Assembly: GCA_963727535.1 (NCBI GenBank)
Contig: CAVSGR010000002.1
Span: 1 to 64,000, forward strand
Length of the DNA stretch: 64,000 bases
Reading direction: 5' to 3'
Source of the DNA: RBG-16-34-14 sp963727535
Lineage (GTDB): Bacteria; Bacteroidota; Ignavibacteria; Ignavibacteriales; Ignavibacteriaceae
Numbering within the stretch: the first letter of the stretch is position 1; every line of letters starts with the position of its first letter. The translations under genes and the position numbers were made by a program. The notes beneath the pieces are model-generated. The model did no database searches, had not been told where the DNA came from, and saw nothing but the letters and a program-made list of their open reading frames with translations. Below are positions 36,170 to 46,253 of this stretch, one piece after another.

Positions 36170-37134
36170 TGGAAACACATCCCGCCAAAGGCGGGGTAAA
36201 GCTTGCGGTTGTTGCCCTTGGCGGCAACGCACTGCTGCGCGGTAACCAGGTTGGAACAATTAAACAGCAGGAGAAAAATACTTACGATACTTGTGTTAAT
36301 CTCGTCAACTTAATAAAGAACGATTACAATCTCGTAATTACACACGGTAATGGTCCCCAAGTAGGAAATATTCTTTTAAGAAACGAAGCCGGGTTTAACA
36401 CTTACAAAATTCCACGAATGCCTCTCGATATTTGTGTAGCCGATTCGCAAGGTGGCATCGGCTACATGATTGAAAGACAACTCAGAAATATTCTTCTTGA
36501 ACAAAATATTAATAAAAATGTCATTACAGTAATTTCGGAAGTTCTTGTTGATTTAAACGACCCCGCTTTCAAAAAGCCATCAAAGCCAATTGGTACATTC
36601 TATATAAAAGAAGAAGCAGAACTAATGGCAAAAATGAATAATTATGAGTTTAAGGAGGATATGAGAAAAAGAGGCTGGAGAAGAATTGTAGCCTCTCCAG
36701 AGCCACTAAAAATATTAAGTAGAGACATTATTCAGGAGCTTGCATCCGCTGGAAACATTGTTATTACTGCCGGTGGTGGAGGTGTACCTGTTTATCTTGA
36801 TGAAAAAAATCTCTACCAGGGAGTAGAAGCAGTAATAGATAAAGACATTGCTTCCTCGCACCTGGCTGCAGAAATAAATGCAGATAAATTTTATATTCTT
36901 ACAGATGTTTCCCATGTTTATATTAATTTTAACAAGCCGAATCAAAAAGCTTTGGAAACTGTAAAACTTAATGAGCTTATAAAATATTTTGAAGACGGTG
37001 AGTTTTTACCCGGTAGTATGGGACCAAAGATAAAAGCGGCAATTAATTTTGTTAAGAAAACCGGTAATGAAACAATCATTACTGAAGCGACACAATTAAA
37101 CAACGGAAATATCGGGACAAGAATAATCCCTTAG
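36169..37134 (+). CDS. arcC: Carbamate kinase
   Basis: About 321 aa, with the amino-acid-kinase fold. LAVVALGGNALLRGNQ at the start, THGNGPQVGNILLRNEAG, PLDICVADSQGGIGYMIE, ITAGGGGVPVY, and PGSMGPKIKAAINFV are all conserved. It interconverts carbamoyl phosphate + ADP and carbamate + ATP. The start ATG 36169 overlaps the previous stop (TGATG). An unusual 8-codon N-terminal extension (METHPAKGG) is encoded by a CCCGCC-AAA-GGCGGG palindrome not expected in the family. Confidence 0.96.
   Translation: METHPAKGGVKLAVVALGGNALLRGNQVGTIKQQEKNTYDTCVNLVNLIKNDYNLVITHGNGPQVGNILLRNEAGFNTYKIPRMPLDICVADSQGGIGYMIERQLRNILLEQNINKNVITVISEVLVDLNDPAFKKPSKPIGTFYIKEEAELMAKMNNYEFKEDMRKRGWRRIVASPEPLKILSRDIIQELASAGNIVITAGGGGVPVYLDEKNLYQGVEAVIDKDIASSHLAAEINADKFYILTDVSHVYINFNKPNQKALETVKLNELIKYFEDGEFLPGSMGPKIKAAINFVKKTGNETIITEATQLNNGNIGTRIIP
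36181..36195 (+). repeat. CCCGCC-AAA-GGCGGG palindrome at the arcC start
   Basis: A 6-bp GC-only stem with an AAA loop lies 12-26 nt after the arcC ATG. It adds residues PAKGG before the usual VKLAVVALGG start of carbamate kinases. Such GC-rich short palindromes stand out in this AT-rich DNA and may be an inserted mini-repeat; it could also hinder ribosome loading. Confidence 0.5.
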
Positions 37135-37150
37135 TCATCAGGAGAATTTA

Positions 37151-38089
37151 ATGAACGTTAATATGAAAGGTAAAAGTTTTATTTCAGTAAATGATCTGAG
37201 TCTTGATGAGATAAATACAATCTTAGAACTCTCTGCAGATCTAAAAAAGAAATTGAAAGATGGAGTTTCTCATAAATATCTTGAGGGACAAACTCTCGGA
37301 ATGATATTTTCTAAACCTTCTACAAGAACAAGAGTTTCATTTGAAACAGGAATTTATCAACTCGGTGGAATCGGAATGTATTTCGGTCCAACTGATCTGC
37401 AATTAAAAAGAAGCGAGAACATTCACGATACTGCAAAAGTTTTATCAAGATATCTCAGCGGAATAATGATAAGAACTTTCGATCACCAGGATGTTATGGA
37501 CCTCGCAAAGCATGCTACAATTCCTGTAATTAATGGTTTAACAGATCTTCTTCATCCCTGCCAGATTTTAGCTGATCTTTTTACTATTTCAGAAAAGAAA
37601 GGAAAACTTAAAGGACTAAAACTTGCTTATGTTGGCGACGGAAACAATGTTGCCCATAGTTTGCTTTATGGATGTTCCAAAGTTGGAATGCATATTTCCA
37701 TCGCTTCTCCAAATGGATACAAACCAAATGAAGAAATAGTAAATGCCGCACTAGAAAATGCTAAAACTATGAACAGCAAAATTGAAATAGTCGAAAATCC
37801 TGAAGAAGCCGTTAAAGATGCGGATGTTATTTACACTGATGTTTGGGCAAGTATGGGACAGGAATCTGAAGCGATAGAAAGAAAGAAAATTTTTAATAAG
37901 TACCAGGTAAATGAAAAACTCGTTAAGCTTGCAAAAGAAGATTATATCTTTTTACATTGCCTTCCGGCACACAGAGGAGACGAAGTTGTCGATGAAGTAA
38001 TTGATTCTCCTAATTCAGTTGTTTTTGATGAGGCAGAGAACAGGCTGCACGTGCAAAAAGCAATTATGGTTTTGCTGATGAAGAAGTAA
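37151..38089 (+). CDS. argF: Ornithine carbamoyltransferase
   Basis: 312 aa. Carbamoyl-phosphate site SKPSTRTRVSFETG, the HPCQ motif in LLHPCQILADLFT, ornithine loop DVWASMGQE and catalytic HCLPAHRGDEV are all present. It makes citrulline from ornithine and carbamoyl phosphate (or the reverse). A ribosome site CAGGAG precedes the ATG. In context with arcC it could run catabolically, but no arginine deiminase is present here, and carAB lies elsewhere in the window, so direction is open. Confidence 0.96.
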   Translation: MNVNMKGKSFISVNDLSLDEINTILELSADLKKKLKDGVSHKYLEGQTLGMIFSKPSTRTRVSFETGIYQLGGIGMYFGPTDLQLKRSENIHDTAKVLSRYLSGIMIRTFDHQDVMDLAKHATIPVINGLTDLLHPCQILADLFTISEKKGKLKGLKLAYVGDGNNVAHSLLYGCSKVGMHISIASPNGYKPNEEIVNAALENAKTMNSKIEIVENPEEAVKDADVIYTDVWASMGQESEAIERKKIFNKYQVNEKLVKLAKEDYIFLHCLPAHRGDEVVDEVIDSPNSVVFDEAENRLHVQKAIMVLLMKK

Positions 38090-38092
38090 TAA

Positions 38093-38863
38093 TTGAATCT
38101 CTCAAATAAAAATATTCTACTCACGGGAGCTTCCAGCGGAATAGGATATCAACTCTCGAAAGACCTTGCAAAAGAAGGAGCAAACTTAGCTCTTCTTGCA
38201 AGAAGAAAAAATGTTCTCGATAATCTTGCAGAAGAATTAAAATCATTTAACACTAAAATTATAACAGCTCAATGTGATGTAACATCAAAAGAGAATGTTA
38301 AGACAGCTTTTAATTTTGTTAAGAAAGAATTTCGAAATATTGATATCGCAATACTCAATTCCGGTACAAGTTACAGAATGAGCATAGAAGAGTTTGACAG
38401 TAAATTTATTGAAGAGATTTTTAATGTTAATACTCTTGGTCTGGTATATTGTCTCGATGAATTAATTCCCGACTTTATAAAAAAGAAAGAAGGATATATC
38501 GTTGGTATATCAAGCCTGTCTGACTTAAGAGGTTTTCCAAGAAGTGCTGCTTATTGCTCAAGTAAAGCTGCTGCTTCAATTTTTCTTGAAAGCATTCGTA
38601 TTGAACTAAAGAAATACAATGTAAAAGTTATAACTGTTAAACCGGGATTTGTTCGAAGTCCTATGACTGATAAAAACGAATTCCAGATGCCTTTCTTAAT
38701 GAATGTTGAAAAAGCTTCAAAAATAATTTTGAGAGGTATAAAAAAAGAAAAAAGAATTATCCAGTTTCCATTACCCGCGGTACTTGGGATAAAATTCTTG
38801 AGACTCCTGCCTGACAAACTCTTTGAATACTTTGCAAATCTTCCTCTTCCTCCAAAAAAATAG
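38093..38863 (+). CDS. Short-chain dehydrogenase/reductase (SDR)
   Basis: 256 aa from a TTG codon 3 nt after argF. Rossmann TGASSGIG (11-18), NSGTSY (NAG-equivalent), SSLSDLRG with the catalytic Ser, and YCSSK (Tyr-x3-Lys). The C-terminus carries a hydrophobic, positively charged segment (ILRGIKKEKRIIQFPLPAVLGIKFLRLLP) typical of DltE-like/membrane-associated SDRs. Substrate unknown. It is the last gene of the operon. Confidence 0.92.
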   Translation: MNLSNKNILLTGASSGIGYQLSKDLAKEGANLALLARRKNVLDNLAEELKSFNTKIITAQCDVTSKENVKTAFNFVKKEFRNIDIAILNSGTSYRMSIEEFDSKFIEEIFNVNTLGLVYCLDELIPDFIKKKEGYIVGISSLSDLRGFPRSAAYCSSKAAASIFLESIRIELKKYNVKVITVKPGFVRSPMTDKNEFQMPFLMNVEKASKIILRGIKKEKRIIQFPLPAVLGIKFLRLLPDKLFEYFANLPLPPKK

Positions 38864-38933
38864 AGCAAATCTTGCATTAGTCCTTTCATTGCTATAAATT
38901 GAATTAAGTTTCTTTCAAATGGGCTAAAAAACT

Positions 38934-41900
38934 ATGCGGGGCAGATTAAAAACTATTTTATGGAGTGTGTTTTTATTTTCTAATACAGCACTCTCACAAA
39001 CGGATACTTCACTTACTTTTTCTGAAATAATGTTCGACCCTCAATCTGCAAATAGTGAGTTCATCGAACTTTACAATTTAAGTGACACAGAAAGTATCGA
39101 TCTCGACAGTTGTAAAATTATTTACTCGACTTCCAAGGCAGATGTGATTACTACCGCAGGATTTGGGACTATTCTTCAACCAAAATCTTTTGCTGTTATT
39201 CTAGAAGGAGATTATGATTTTGTTTCGGGGATATATAATGATCTTATTCCACCTGACGCATTAATATTGTAAAAATATCCGATAATTCTTTCGGAACTTC
39301 AGGAATGGCAAATACAGCCGACAGACAATTATGGCTAGTTAATGCTGATGACGATACTCTTGAGACTTATACCTATTCAGCAAACAACTCTTCGGGAATT
39401 TCCGATGAGAAAATTGTAATGGGAAAAGATGATTCAACAAGTAACTGGGAAAATTCATTTCAAACAAATGGAACTCCCGGCGAAAGAAATTCCGTAACAC
39501 CTTTAGGAAATGATCTTTCTTTCCATTCAATTACAATTAATCCGGCAATTCCTATTATGGGAGACGATGTTCAGGTTACAGGGTTAATTAAGAATAATGG
39601 GACAAATACTGCCCAGACTTTTTCGATAGAGATTTATAATGATATTAATTTAGATTCTTCCGGTTCACAACAGGAATTAATTTTCTCCCAAACTTTTTCA
39701 AATCTTTTACCTGGTGATTCAATGACAATTAATACTTCGATCAACTCAGCTAATGAAGGTAGTTATCAACTAATTGGGAAAATAAATTTCCCGGAAGACG
39801 AAGACACAACAAACAATAGAAAAATAATCCAATTTAAAGTTAATCCTCCGGGAAATAATTACAACGATGTTGTTATTAATGAAATAATGTATGCACCATC
39901 ATCAGGTGAACCGGAATGGGTGGAATTGTATAATACTACAAACGAATCTATAAATATTGGAAGATGGAGATTTGCCGATCCTTCATCAGGAATAATTATA
40001 AGCGATCAAATCCTCGGTGAGATTCTAGGTCCCCACGAATTCATTATTCTCTCTTCTCACGAATCAATTACTCAATATTATAATGTGCCATCCAAAGTGC
40101 TTGTAGTAAATCTTCCAACTTTAAATAACTCTGGAGATATCTTAACACTTACTGACCTCGATAACGGAAAGTTAATTGACAGTGTCGCTTATCTTCCGGC
40201 ATGGGGAGGAACCGGAGGTCATTCACTCGAAAGAGTTTCTGCTGAAGGAAGTTCTACACTTCTATCGAATTGGGGAACCTCTGTCAGTAAAAATAAAGCG
40301 ACACCAGGAAATATTAACTCCATAACTCCAAAAGATTTTGATTTGAAAATTTCTTCCTTTATATCGGGAAATAGTTATGGAATTATCGGAGTAGAGATAA
40401 ATTTTACAATTAAAGTCGCAAATCCCGGATTAAATGCTTCTGGTAATTTTCATCGTAAAAATTTTTAACGATGTAAATGCGGATTCAATCTCTCAACCAA
40501 CAGAGCAGATAACACAAATTGAAGGAAATTCAATTTTAAGTGGAGACAGCACACAATTAAATTTTCAAACAACAGATTTTAGTGAAGGAAATAATTATTA
40601 CATCGCTTATTTGGAAGAAGAAAATGATCAGGATACGACAAATAATATTGCATTTGCAAAGTTAATCGGTGTCACAATAAATGAAGCTACGAAACGACAT
40701 TGGTAATAAATGAATTTATGTACGCGCCGGATTCCCCAGAACCTGAATGGATAGAAATTTTCAACAGAAGTAACAAAACAATCGATATTAAGAATTACAA
40801 AATTGCCGACAATAACGATACTGTTTCCGTAATTGACAAATCTACTATTCTTAATCCGGAAGATTATTTTGTTTTAGCTGATGATTCCACATTAGCAGAC
40901 TTTTATAATGTTTTATCAAACATAGCATATAAAAATTTTCCTTCATTAAATAATTCCGGTGATAAAATAATCCTGCTTGATTCTTTAGACAGAACAATTG
41001 ATTCACTTCAATATTTTTCAAACTGGGGAGGAAACAATGGAAAATCATTAGAGAGAATTAATACAGAATTCACTTCTACAGATTCATCTAATTGGAAAAC
41101 ATCGACAAACAAATACAAAGCAACTCCCGGTTATATTAATTCGGTTTCAGAAAGAGATTTTGATCTTGAATTGTCTGGTTTTGTTTATTCCCCTTCTCTT
41201 CCAGTTTTTGGAGATTCTATTACTGTTTCTATTAAAGTAAAGAATCACGGAAAGAATAATGCACAATTCAATGTCGAACTTTATGAAGATACAAACCTTG
41301 ATTCGATTCCCGATCAATTAATAAAAAAGACTTCTTCTCCTGCAATCTCAGCAAGAGATTCATCGATCTTTCCGATAGGTTATACAATACAAAACCTGCA
41401 AAACACAAAAGGATTTTATGCAGCAATTAATTTTGCTTCGGATCAGGATACTTCGAACAATTATTTTTACTCAACTATAAAACCGGGTTATTCTTCTTCA
41501 ACAATTGTAATAAACGAAATTATGTTTACACCTGTCGGAGGCGAACCTGAGTGGATTGAGTTATTCAACACCTCCACTGATTCAATCAATCTAAAAGATT
41601 GGAGCATATCCGATGTTTTTACAACTCCGGTAACTGGAAAAGTAAACAATGGCATTTTTATTAATCCTAATTCTTATCTTGTTATTACCCGAGATTCATC
41701 GATTCAAAATTATCACAGGTTAATTCCATCAAAAATAATTGTTACCAATATCCCATCTTTTAATAATGACAAAGATGGAGTAGTTATTAAAGACGACAGG
41801 GGCGCTACTATTGATTCTGTTTTATATTCAAATGATTGGGGTGGGACAAGCGGCTATTCTCTTGAAAGAAAAGGAATTAATGTTCCGTCAAATGTTTCTT

Positions 41901-43626
41901 TAAATTGGGGTTCGTCTGTTGATATTGAACAAAGTACTCCCGGAAGAATAAACAGCATCACTCCAAAAGAATATGATCTTTCCGTTGCAGATATTTCTTT
42001 TAATCCGAGATTTCCGGTTGCCGGAGATAATGTTTTTATCTCTGCAAAGATTAAAAATAACGGTTCACTTCCTGCAGATAATTTTTCTGTTGAGCTTTAC
42101 TTCGATTCCGATTCTAATAATGTTGTTGATCAGCTTCTTGAAAGAATCACAAGTTTAAATCTTCAGCCATCTGATTCTTTAACTATCCAAACATCAAACT
42201 CTCTGCAGAATCTGCAAAATAAAATTTTAACTGCTGTAAGAATAGTTTTTGAAAATGATGAAGACACTTTAAACAATTATGCAGAAAAATCGGTTCAGCC
42301 CGGTTTTGCATCAAATACAATTTTGATAAATGAAGTTATGTATTCATCTTCCAAAGAACCGGAATGGTTTGAAATTGTTAATACAGGAAGTGATTCAGTA
42401 AATCTCAAGAAGTTGGTCAGTGAGTGATGTTTTTACGACACCGACAAAAAATATTTTATCTTTTGAATGATTTTTACATCAAACCGGGTGAATATATAAT
42501 TGTTTCAAAAGACACTTCGATTTATAGCTTGCATCATAATCTTAATGCAAAAGTTTTAACTGCAAACTTCGGTAATCTAGGTAACACAAAAGATGGAATT
42601 ATTATTTACGATTTCAGAGACGGCATAATCGACAGCTTAATGTACAATTCAGATTGGGGAGGAAAAGATGGTTATTCGTTGGAAAGAATTTCCTTAGTTA
42701 AAGCAACAAACGACAGCACAAACTGGGCGACATCTTTAAGTAATGAAAAAAGCACACCGGGAGAAGAGAACTCGGTTTCATCCGTTCCGGATTATAATAG
42801 AAATCAACTGATAATTAATGAAATAATGTACGATCCGGATATTGATAACAGTGAGTTCATAGAACTTTTTAATAACGGCGAAACCGAAATTAATCTTGGC
42901 GGATGGCACATTGAAGACGAAAACGGAAATGTTAACAAACTAAGCGATACAAGTTTTATAATTCAGCCAAAAGAATATTTTATTCTAGCTGCTGATTCGT
43001 TAACTATAAACAAATATAATCTTCAGAACTATCGCAATAAATCTGTTCTCAGTGTTTCGTCTCTCGGACTTGTCGGTGCAGGCGAATTAATTCTTCTGAA
43101 GGATTTAAAGCAAAATGTAATCGATTCGGTTTGGTATTTTCCTAATTGGCAAAACAAAAATATTATCGATACGAAAAACAAATCGCTCGAAAGAATAAAT
43201 CCAGGACTAAACGGGAACGATCAATTTAACTGGAGCACATCTGTTGATCTCATCGGAGCTACACCGGGAAAACAAAACAGCATTTTTACAAATAATGAAA
43301 ATAAAGAAGCAAATATATCAGTTTCGCCAAATCCTTTTTCACCTGACAATGACGGTTTCGAGGATTTCACAGTAATTAATTATAAGCTCACACAAAAGCT
43401 TTCTCAAATGAGAGTAAAAATATTCGATAGCAAAGGAAGACTCGTAAGGACATTACTTAATAACCAGGCAGCAGCTTCTTCCGGTTCAATTGTGTTTGAT
43501 GGTCTCGATGATGAAGGAAGAGCCTTGCGAATTGGAATCTATATTATTTTTATGGAAGCTTTAAATGATAACTCAGGTGTCGTGGAAACTTTGAAAACAA
43601 TAGTTGTAGTAGCGAGAAAACTCTAA
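38934..43626 (+). pseudogene. Giant lamin-tail-domain (LTD) surface protein, interrupted by frameshifts
   Basis: Pieces at 38934-39272, 39305-40468, 40434-40706, 40700-42427 and 42424-43626 read as one ~1560-aa protein when single bases are restored near 39268, 40450, 40690, 42412 and 42468. It has a signal peptide (LKTILWSVFLFSNTALSQ), then six LTD motifs of the form (I/F)xEhMYxP..EP(E)W(I)ELFN at about 39020, 39874, 40703, 41509, 42325 and 42813, mostly with a period of about 815 bp, separated by CARDB-like (FNPRFPVAGDNVFISAKIKNNG) modules. The end is a FlgD/gliding-type domain (VSPNPFSPDNDGFEDF...KGRLVRTLLNN). It is a secreted, probably surface or nuclease-associated protein. The many indels could be assembly errors, made likely by repeats, or decay. 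Confidence 0.82.
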
Positions 43627-43663
43627 TTGTTTCTTTAATTAAATTCTGATAATTTATTACGGC

Positions 43664-43694
43664 TGTAGGGATAAGTTTCAAACTTATCCCTACA
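43664..43694. repeat. 31-bp near-perfect palindrome
   Basis: TGTAGGGATAAGTTT (43664-43678), one C, then the exact reverse complement to 43694. It lies 37 nt after the LTD gene and 28 nt before the next gene, with no T tract after it. It resembles dispersed GTAGGGATAAG palindromes and may act as terminator or structural element. Confidence 0.6.
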
Positions 43695-43722
43695 AATACA
43701 AAAATATATTTAATTATTATTT

Positions 43723-44244
43723 ATGTTCAAACAACTTAACTGGGTAGAAAGAAAATTTAATTTCGACATGCCTGTTGAAATCTTCCCTGCTATGCTCGAA
43801 AGATTCAGAGGAACGCCTGCAAGAATTGAAGAGGCTGTAAAAAATCTTACTGAAGAAATTTTAATAATAAAACCTGAAGGCAAATGGTCAATTAAAGAAC
43901 AGGTCGGGCATTTAATTGTTCTCGAAGAACTCAACATAAAAAGGATTGATGATTTTTTGAGTGGAAAAGAAATTCTTTCTGCTGCAGACATGTCAAATAA
44001 AAAAACTCACGAAACGAATTACAATCAAAAAAATATTAATGATCTGCAGAAAGAATTCAGACAAGGAAGAGAACAAATTGTAAACAAACTTGACAATCTT
44101 ACCAAAGAACAAGTCTCAATTGTATCTCTTCACCCGCGATTAAACCAAAAGATGAGGGTTATCGACTTAATTTACTTTACATCTGAACATGACGACCATC
44201 ATCTTGCAAAGATCAGGGAAATAATTGGACAATTCAAAAAATAA
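43723..44244 (+). CDS. DinB-family protein
   Basis: 173 aa. DinB_2-like: WSIKEQVGHLIVLEE (His about 69), followed by a C-terminal YFTSEHDDHHLAKIREIIGQFKK with the His triad likely to bind metal. Cytoplasmic. Function in this subfamily is unknown, thiol or DNA-damage related in some relatives. A pair of hairpins with the same TAC loop follows at 44253 and 44302. Confidence 0.82.
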   Translation: MFKQLNWVERKFNFDMPVEIFPAMLERFRGTPARIEEAVKNLTEEILIIKPEGKWSIKEQVGHLIVLEELNIKRIDDFLSGKEILSAADMSNKKTHETNYNQKNINDLQKEFRQGREQIVNKLDNLTKEQVSIVSLHPRLNQKMRVIDLIYFTSEHDDHHLAKIREIIGQFKK

Positions 44245-44252
44245 TTTTTATG

Positions 44253-44322
44253 AATCCTCTACGAGGATTATATATTCTTTCTGATCTGTTTTTTACAATA
44301 ATTTGACCTCTACGAGGTCAAA
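44253..44322. repeat. Two hairpins sharing the CCTC-TAC-GAGG core
   Basis: AATCCTC-TAC-GAGGATT (44253-44269) and TTTGACCTC-TAC-GAGGTCAAA (44302-44322). Same loop and core, different flanks. They lie between the DinB gene and GNAT gene and may be paired terminators or copies of a dispersed mini-repeat. Confidence 0.6.
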
Positions 44323-44361
44323 ACAATTGCACAACGGTTTATTTACTTACAACATAGTAAT

Positions 44362-44889
44362 ATGGATATAAAAGTCAGCCGCGGAATTTATCTTACACAA
44401 ATTACAGAAGCAGATAAACCTTCTCTCCTTAAGTATATAAATGATCCCGATATTTATAAGTACACACTTAAAATTCCTTATCCATATAAAGAAAAAGATG
44501 CAGACAACTGGATTAAGTTTGTGGAAGAATCACGAATAAAAGAAAGGGTATTAAAACACTGGGTAATTAAAAATGAAAATGATGAACTGATCGGCGGAAT
44601 CGGGTTTCATTCTAAATATGGGAAGTATTCTCATAAAGATGAAATAGGTTACTGGCTTGGCAAACCTTTCTGGAACAACGGGATAATGACTGACGTAGTT
44701 AATAAGGTTTGTGAAATAGGTTTTTCAGAATTTAACCTGTTAAGAATTGAAGCAACTGTTTTTAACAGGAATACCGCGTCAAAGAAAGTGCTTTACAAAG
44801 CCGGGTTTGTTCTCGAAGGAACTCTAAAAAAGTTTTACTTTAAAGACGAGAAATTAATTGATGCCGATATATTCGCACGTTTGCATTGA
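44362..44889 (+). CDS. GNAT-family N-acetyltransferase, RimJ/RimL-like
   Basis: 175 aa. Acetyl-CoA-binding features: IGYWLGKPFWNNGIMTDVVNKVCEIGF, then RIEATVFNRNTASKKVLYKAGFVLEGTLKKFY, the typical RimL-type C-terminus. Acetylates the N-terminus of a ribosomal protein or another amine; substrate unknown. A short hairpin ending in its last codons (44881-44896) probably terminates it. Confidence 0.9.
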   Translation: MDIKVSRGIYLTQITEADKPSLLKYINDPDIYKYTLKIPYPYKEKDADNWIKFVEESRIKERVLKHWVIKNENDELIGGIGFHSKYGKYSHKDEIGYWLGKPFWNNGIMTDVVNKVCEIGFSEFNLLRIEATVFNRNTASKKVLYKAGFVLEGTLKKFYFKDEKLIDADIFARLH

Positions 44890-44896
44890 AATGCAA
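44881..44896 (+). terminator. Short intrinsic terminator after the GNAT gene
   Basis: TTGCATT-GA-AATGCAA, a 7-bp stem overlapping the GNAT stop codon (44887-44889), followed by TATTTTATTTGGG. Confidence 0.5.
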
Positions 44897-44932
44897 TATT
44901 TTATTTGGGTATTTTAAAATATTATATTTGCT

Positions 44933-44940
44933 CAACTTTA
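44933..44940 (+). promoter_or_regulatory. Putative -7 promoter element TATATTTG
   Basis: It lies 16 nt before the ATG at 44956, supporting that start over an upstream one. TTTG at 44914-44917 is only 15 nt away, slightly short for the -33 element. Confidence 0.4.
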
Positions 44941-44955
44941 TTATTAATTATTACT

Positions 44956-45399
44956 ATGGTTAAAGAAACACTCAGACAAATTTTCTCCAGGGATCTCAAC
45001 AAGCTTAAATCTGAAATAGAGCTTTATAAAAATGAAGCCGATATATGGATAATTGCAAAAGAGATAAAAAATTCCGGTGGTAATTTATGTCTTCATATAA
45101 ACGGAAACCTGAAACATTTCATCGGGAAAGTACTCGGCGAAACCGATTATAAACGTGACAGGGAAAGTGAATTCGCAAGTAAAAATATTCCCAAAGCAGA
45201 ATTAATAAAATCAATTTCGGGAACTATTCAGATTGTTGATAAAACATTATCATCACTTCCCGAAGAAAAATTCTTTGAAATATATCCTGAGGATTTCATA
45301 AACGATCCCGCAACCACGGATTTTGTTCTCATTCATCTCGCCGCACATCTCAATTATCACCTGGGACAAATTAATTACCACAGAAGATTACTCGCTTAA
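44956..45399 (+). CDS. DinB/DUF1572-like protein
   Basis: About 147 aa from ATG 44956 (an earlier start at 44905 would add a hydrophobic stretch and overlap the promoter box). The pattern is HINGNLKHFIGKVLGETDYKRDRESEF with C-terminal FVLIHLAAHLNYHLGQINYHRR: three metal-binding histidines typical of DUF1572/DinB. Cytoplasmic, function unknown. Third DinB-superfamily member in the window. Confidence 0.8.
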   Translation: MVKETLRQIFSRDLNKLKSEIELYKNEADIWIIAKEIKNSGGNLCLHINGNLKHFIGKVLGETDYKRDRESEFASKNIPKAELIKSISGTIQIVDKTLSSLPEEKFFEIYPEDFINDPATTDFVLIHLAAHLNYHLGQINYHRRLLA

Positions 45400-45466
45400 A
45401 ATTCTTTTTGCACATAATACATTTAAGAATAAATTTTGTAAGTTTATCTAACCAATAATTAATTCC

Positions 45467-46198
45467 ATGATCGAGATAAAAAATCTCTACAAAAGTTTCG
45501 GTGATAAAGAAGTACTTAAAGGAATTAATCTAGATATTGAAACCGGCGAGACACTTGTAATTATCGGAAGAAGCGGATGTGGTAAGAGTGTTCTTATTAA
45601 ACATATTGTTGGATTGCTCGAGCCAGATGAAGGTTACGTAAAAGTCGAAGGAAAAATAGTAAGCGATTTAAGTGAAAAAGAACTTTATCAATTGAGAAAG
45701 AAGTTCGGATTTCTTTTCCAGGGGGCAGCGTTATTCGATTCAATGACAGTTGAGGAAAATGTGGGACTTCCCCTGACAGAAAATATAAACAAATATTCAT
45801 CGAATGAAATTCACAACATAGTTGAAGAGAAACTTTCAGTTGTGGATTTAACCGGTATCCAGGAATCAAAACCTGCAGAACTTTCTGGTGGAATGAAAAA
45901 ACGTGTGGGACTCGCACGCGCACTAATCTCAAATCCTGATTATATACTTTACGATGAGCCGACAACGGGTTTGGACCCAATTATGTCTGATTCTATTGAT
46001 AATATGATTAAAAACCTGGCAGGAAAACTAAATGTTACATCTATCGTTGTAACTCATGATATGTATAGTGTAAAAAATGTTGCGGATAAAGTTGCTATGA
46101 TCAACGATGGCATAATTTATTTTGTAGGAACTCCTGAAGAGCTGTTAAAAGAAAAAGACCCTGTTATTGTGGATTTTATTAAAAGAACCAGCGTTTGA
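45467..46198 (+). CDS. ABC transporter ATPase, MlaF-like
   Basis: 243 aa. Walker A IGRSGCGKSVL, signature LSGGMKKRVGLARAL, Walker B YILYDEPTTGLDP, and H-loop VTHDMYS. The length, RSGCGKSVL and the MKKRVGLARA signature match the Mla/Mkl ATPase that moves phospholipids or hydrophobic compounds between membranes with MlaE permease and MlaD MCE protein. No MlaE or MlaD gene is adjacent in this window, so the partner lies elsewhere. Preceded by about 70 nt without a clear promoter. Confidence 0.9.
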   Translation: MIEIKNLYKSFGDKEVLKGINLDIETGETLVIIGRSGCGKSVLIKHIVGLLEPDEGYVKVEGKIVSDLSEKELYQLRKKFGFLFQGAALFDSMTVEENVGLPLTENINKYSSNEIHNIVEEKLSVVDLTGIQESKPAELSGGMKKRVGLARALISNPDYILYDEPTTGLDPIMSDSIDNMIKNLAGKLNVTSIVVTHDMYSVKNVADKVAMINDGIIYFVGTPEELLKEKDPVIVDFIKRTSV

Positions 46199-46253
46199 AG
46201 CGATTGTTAAACTGGAAGTGTAAATAATTTTTAAAAACAAATCTGAGAATTAA

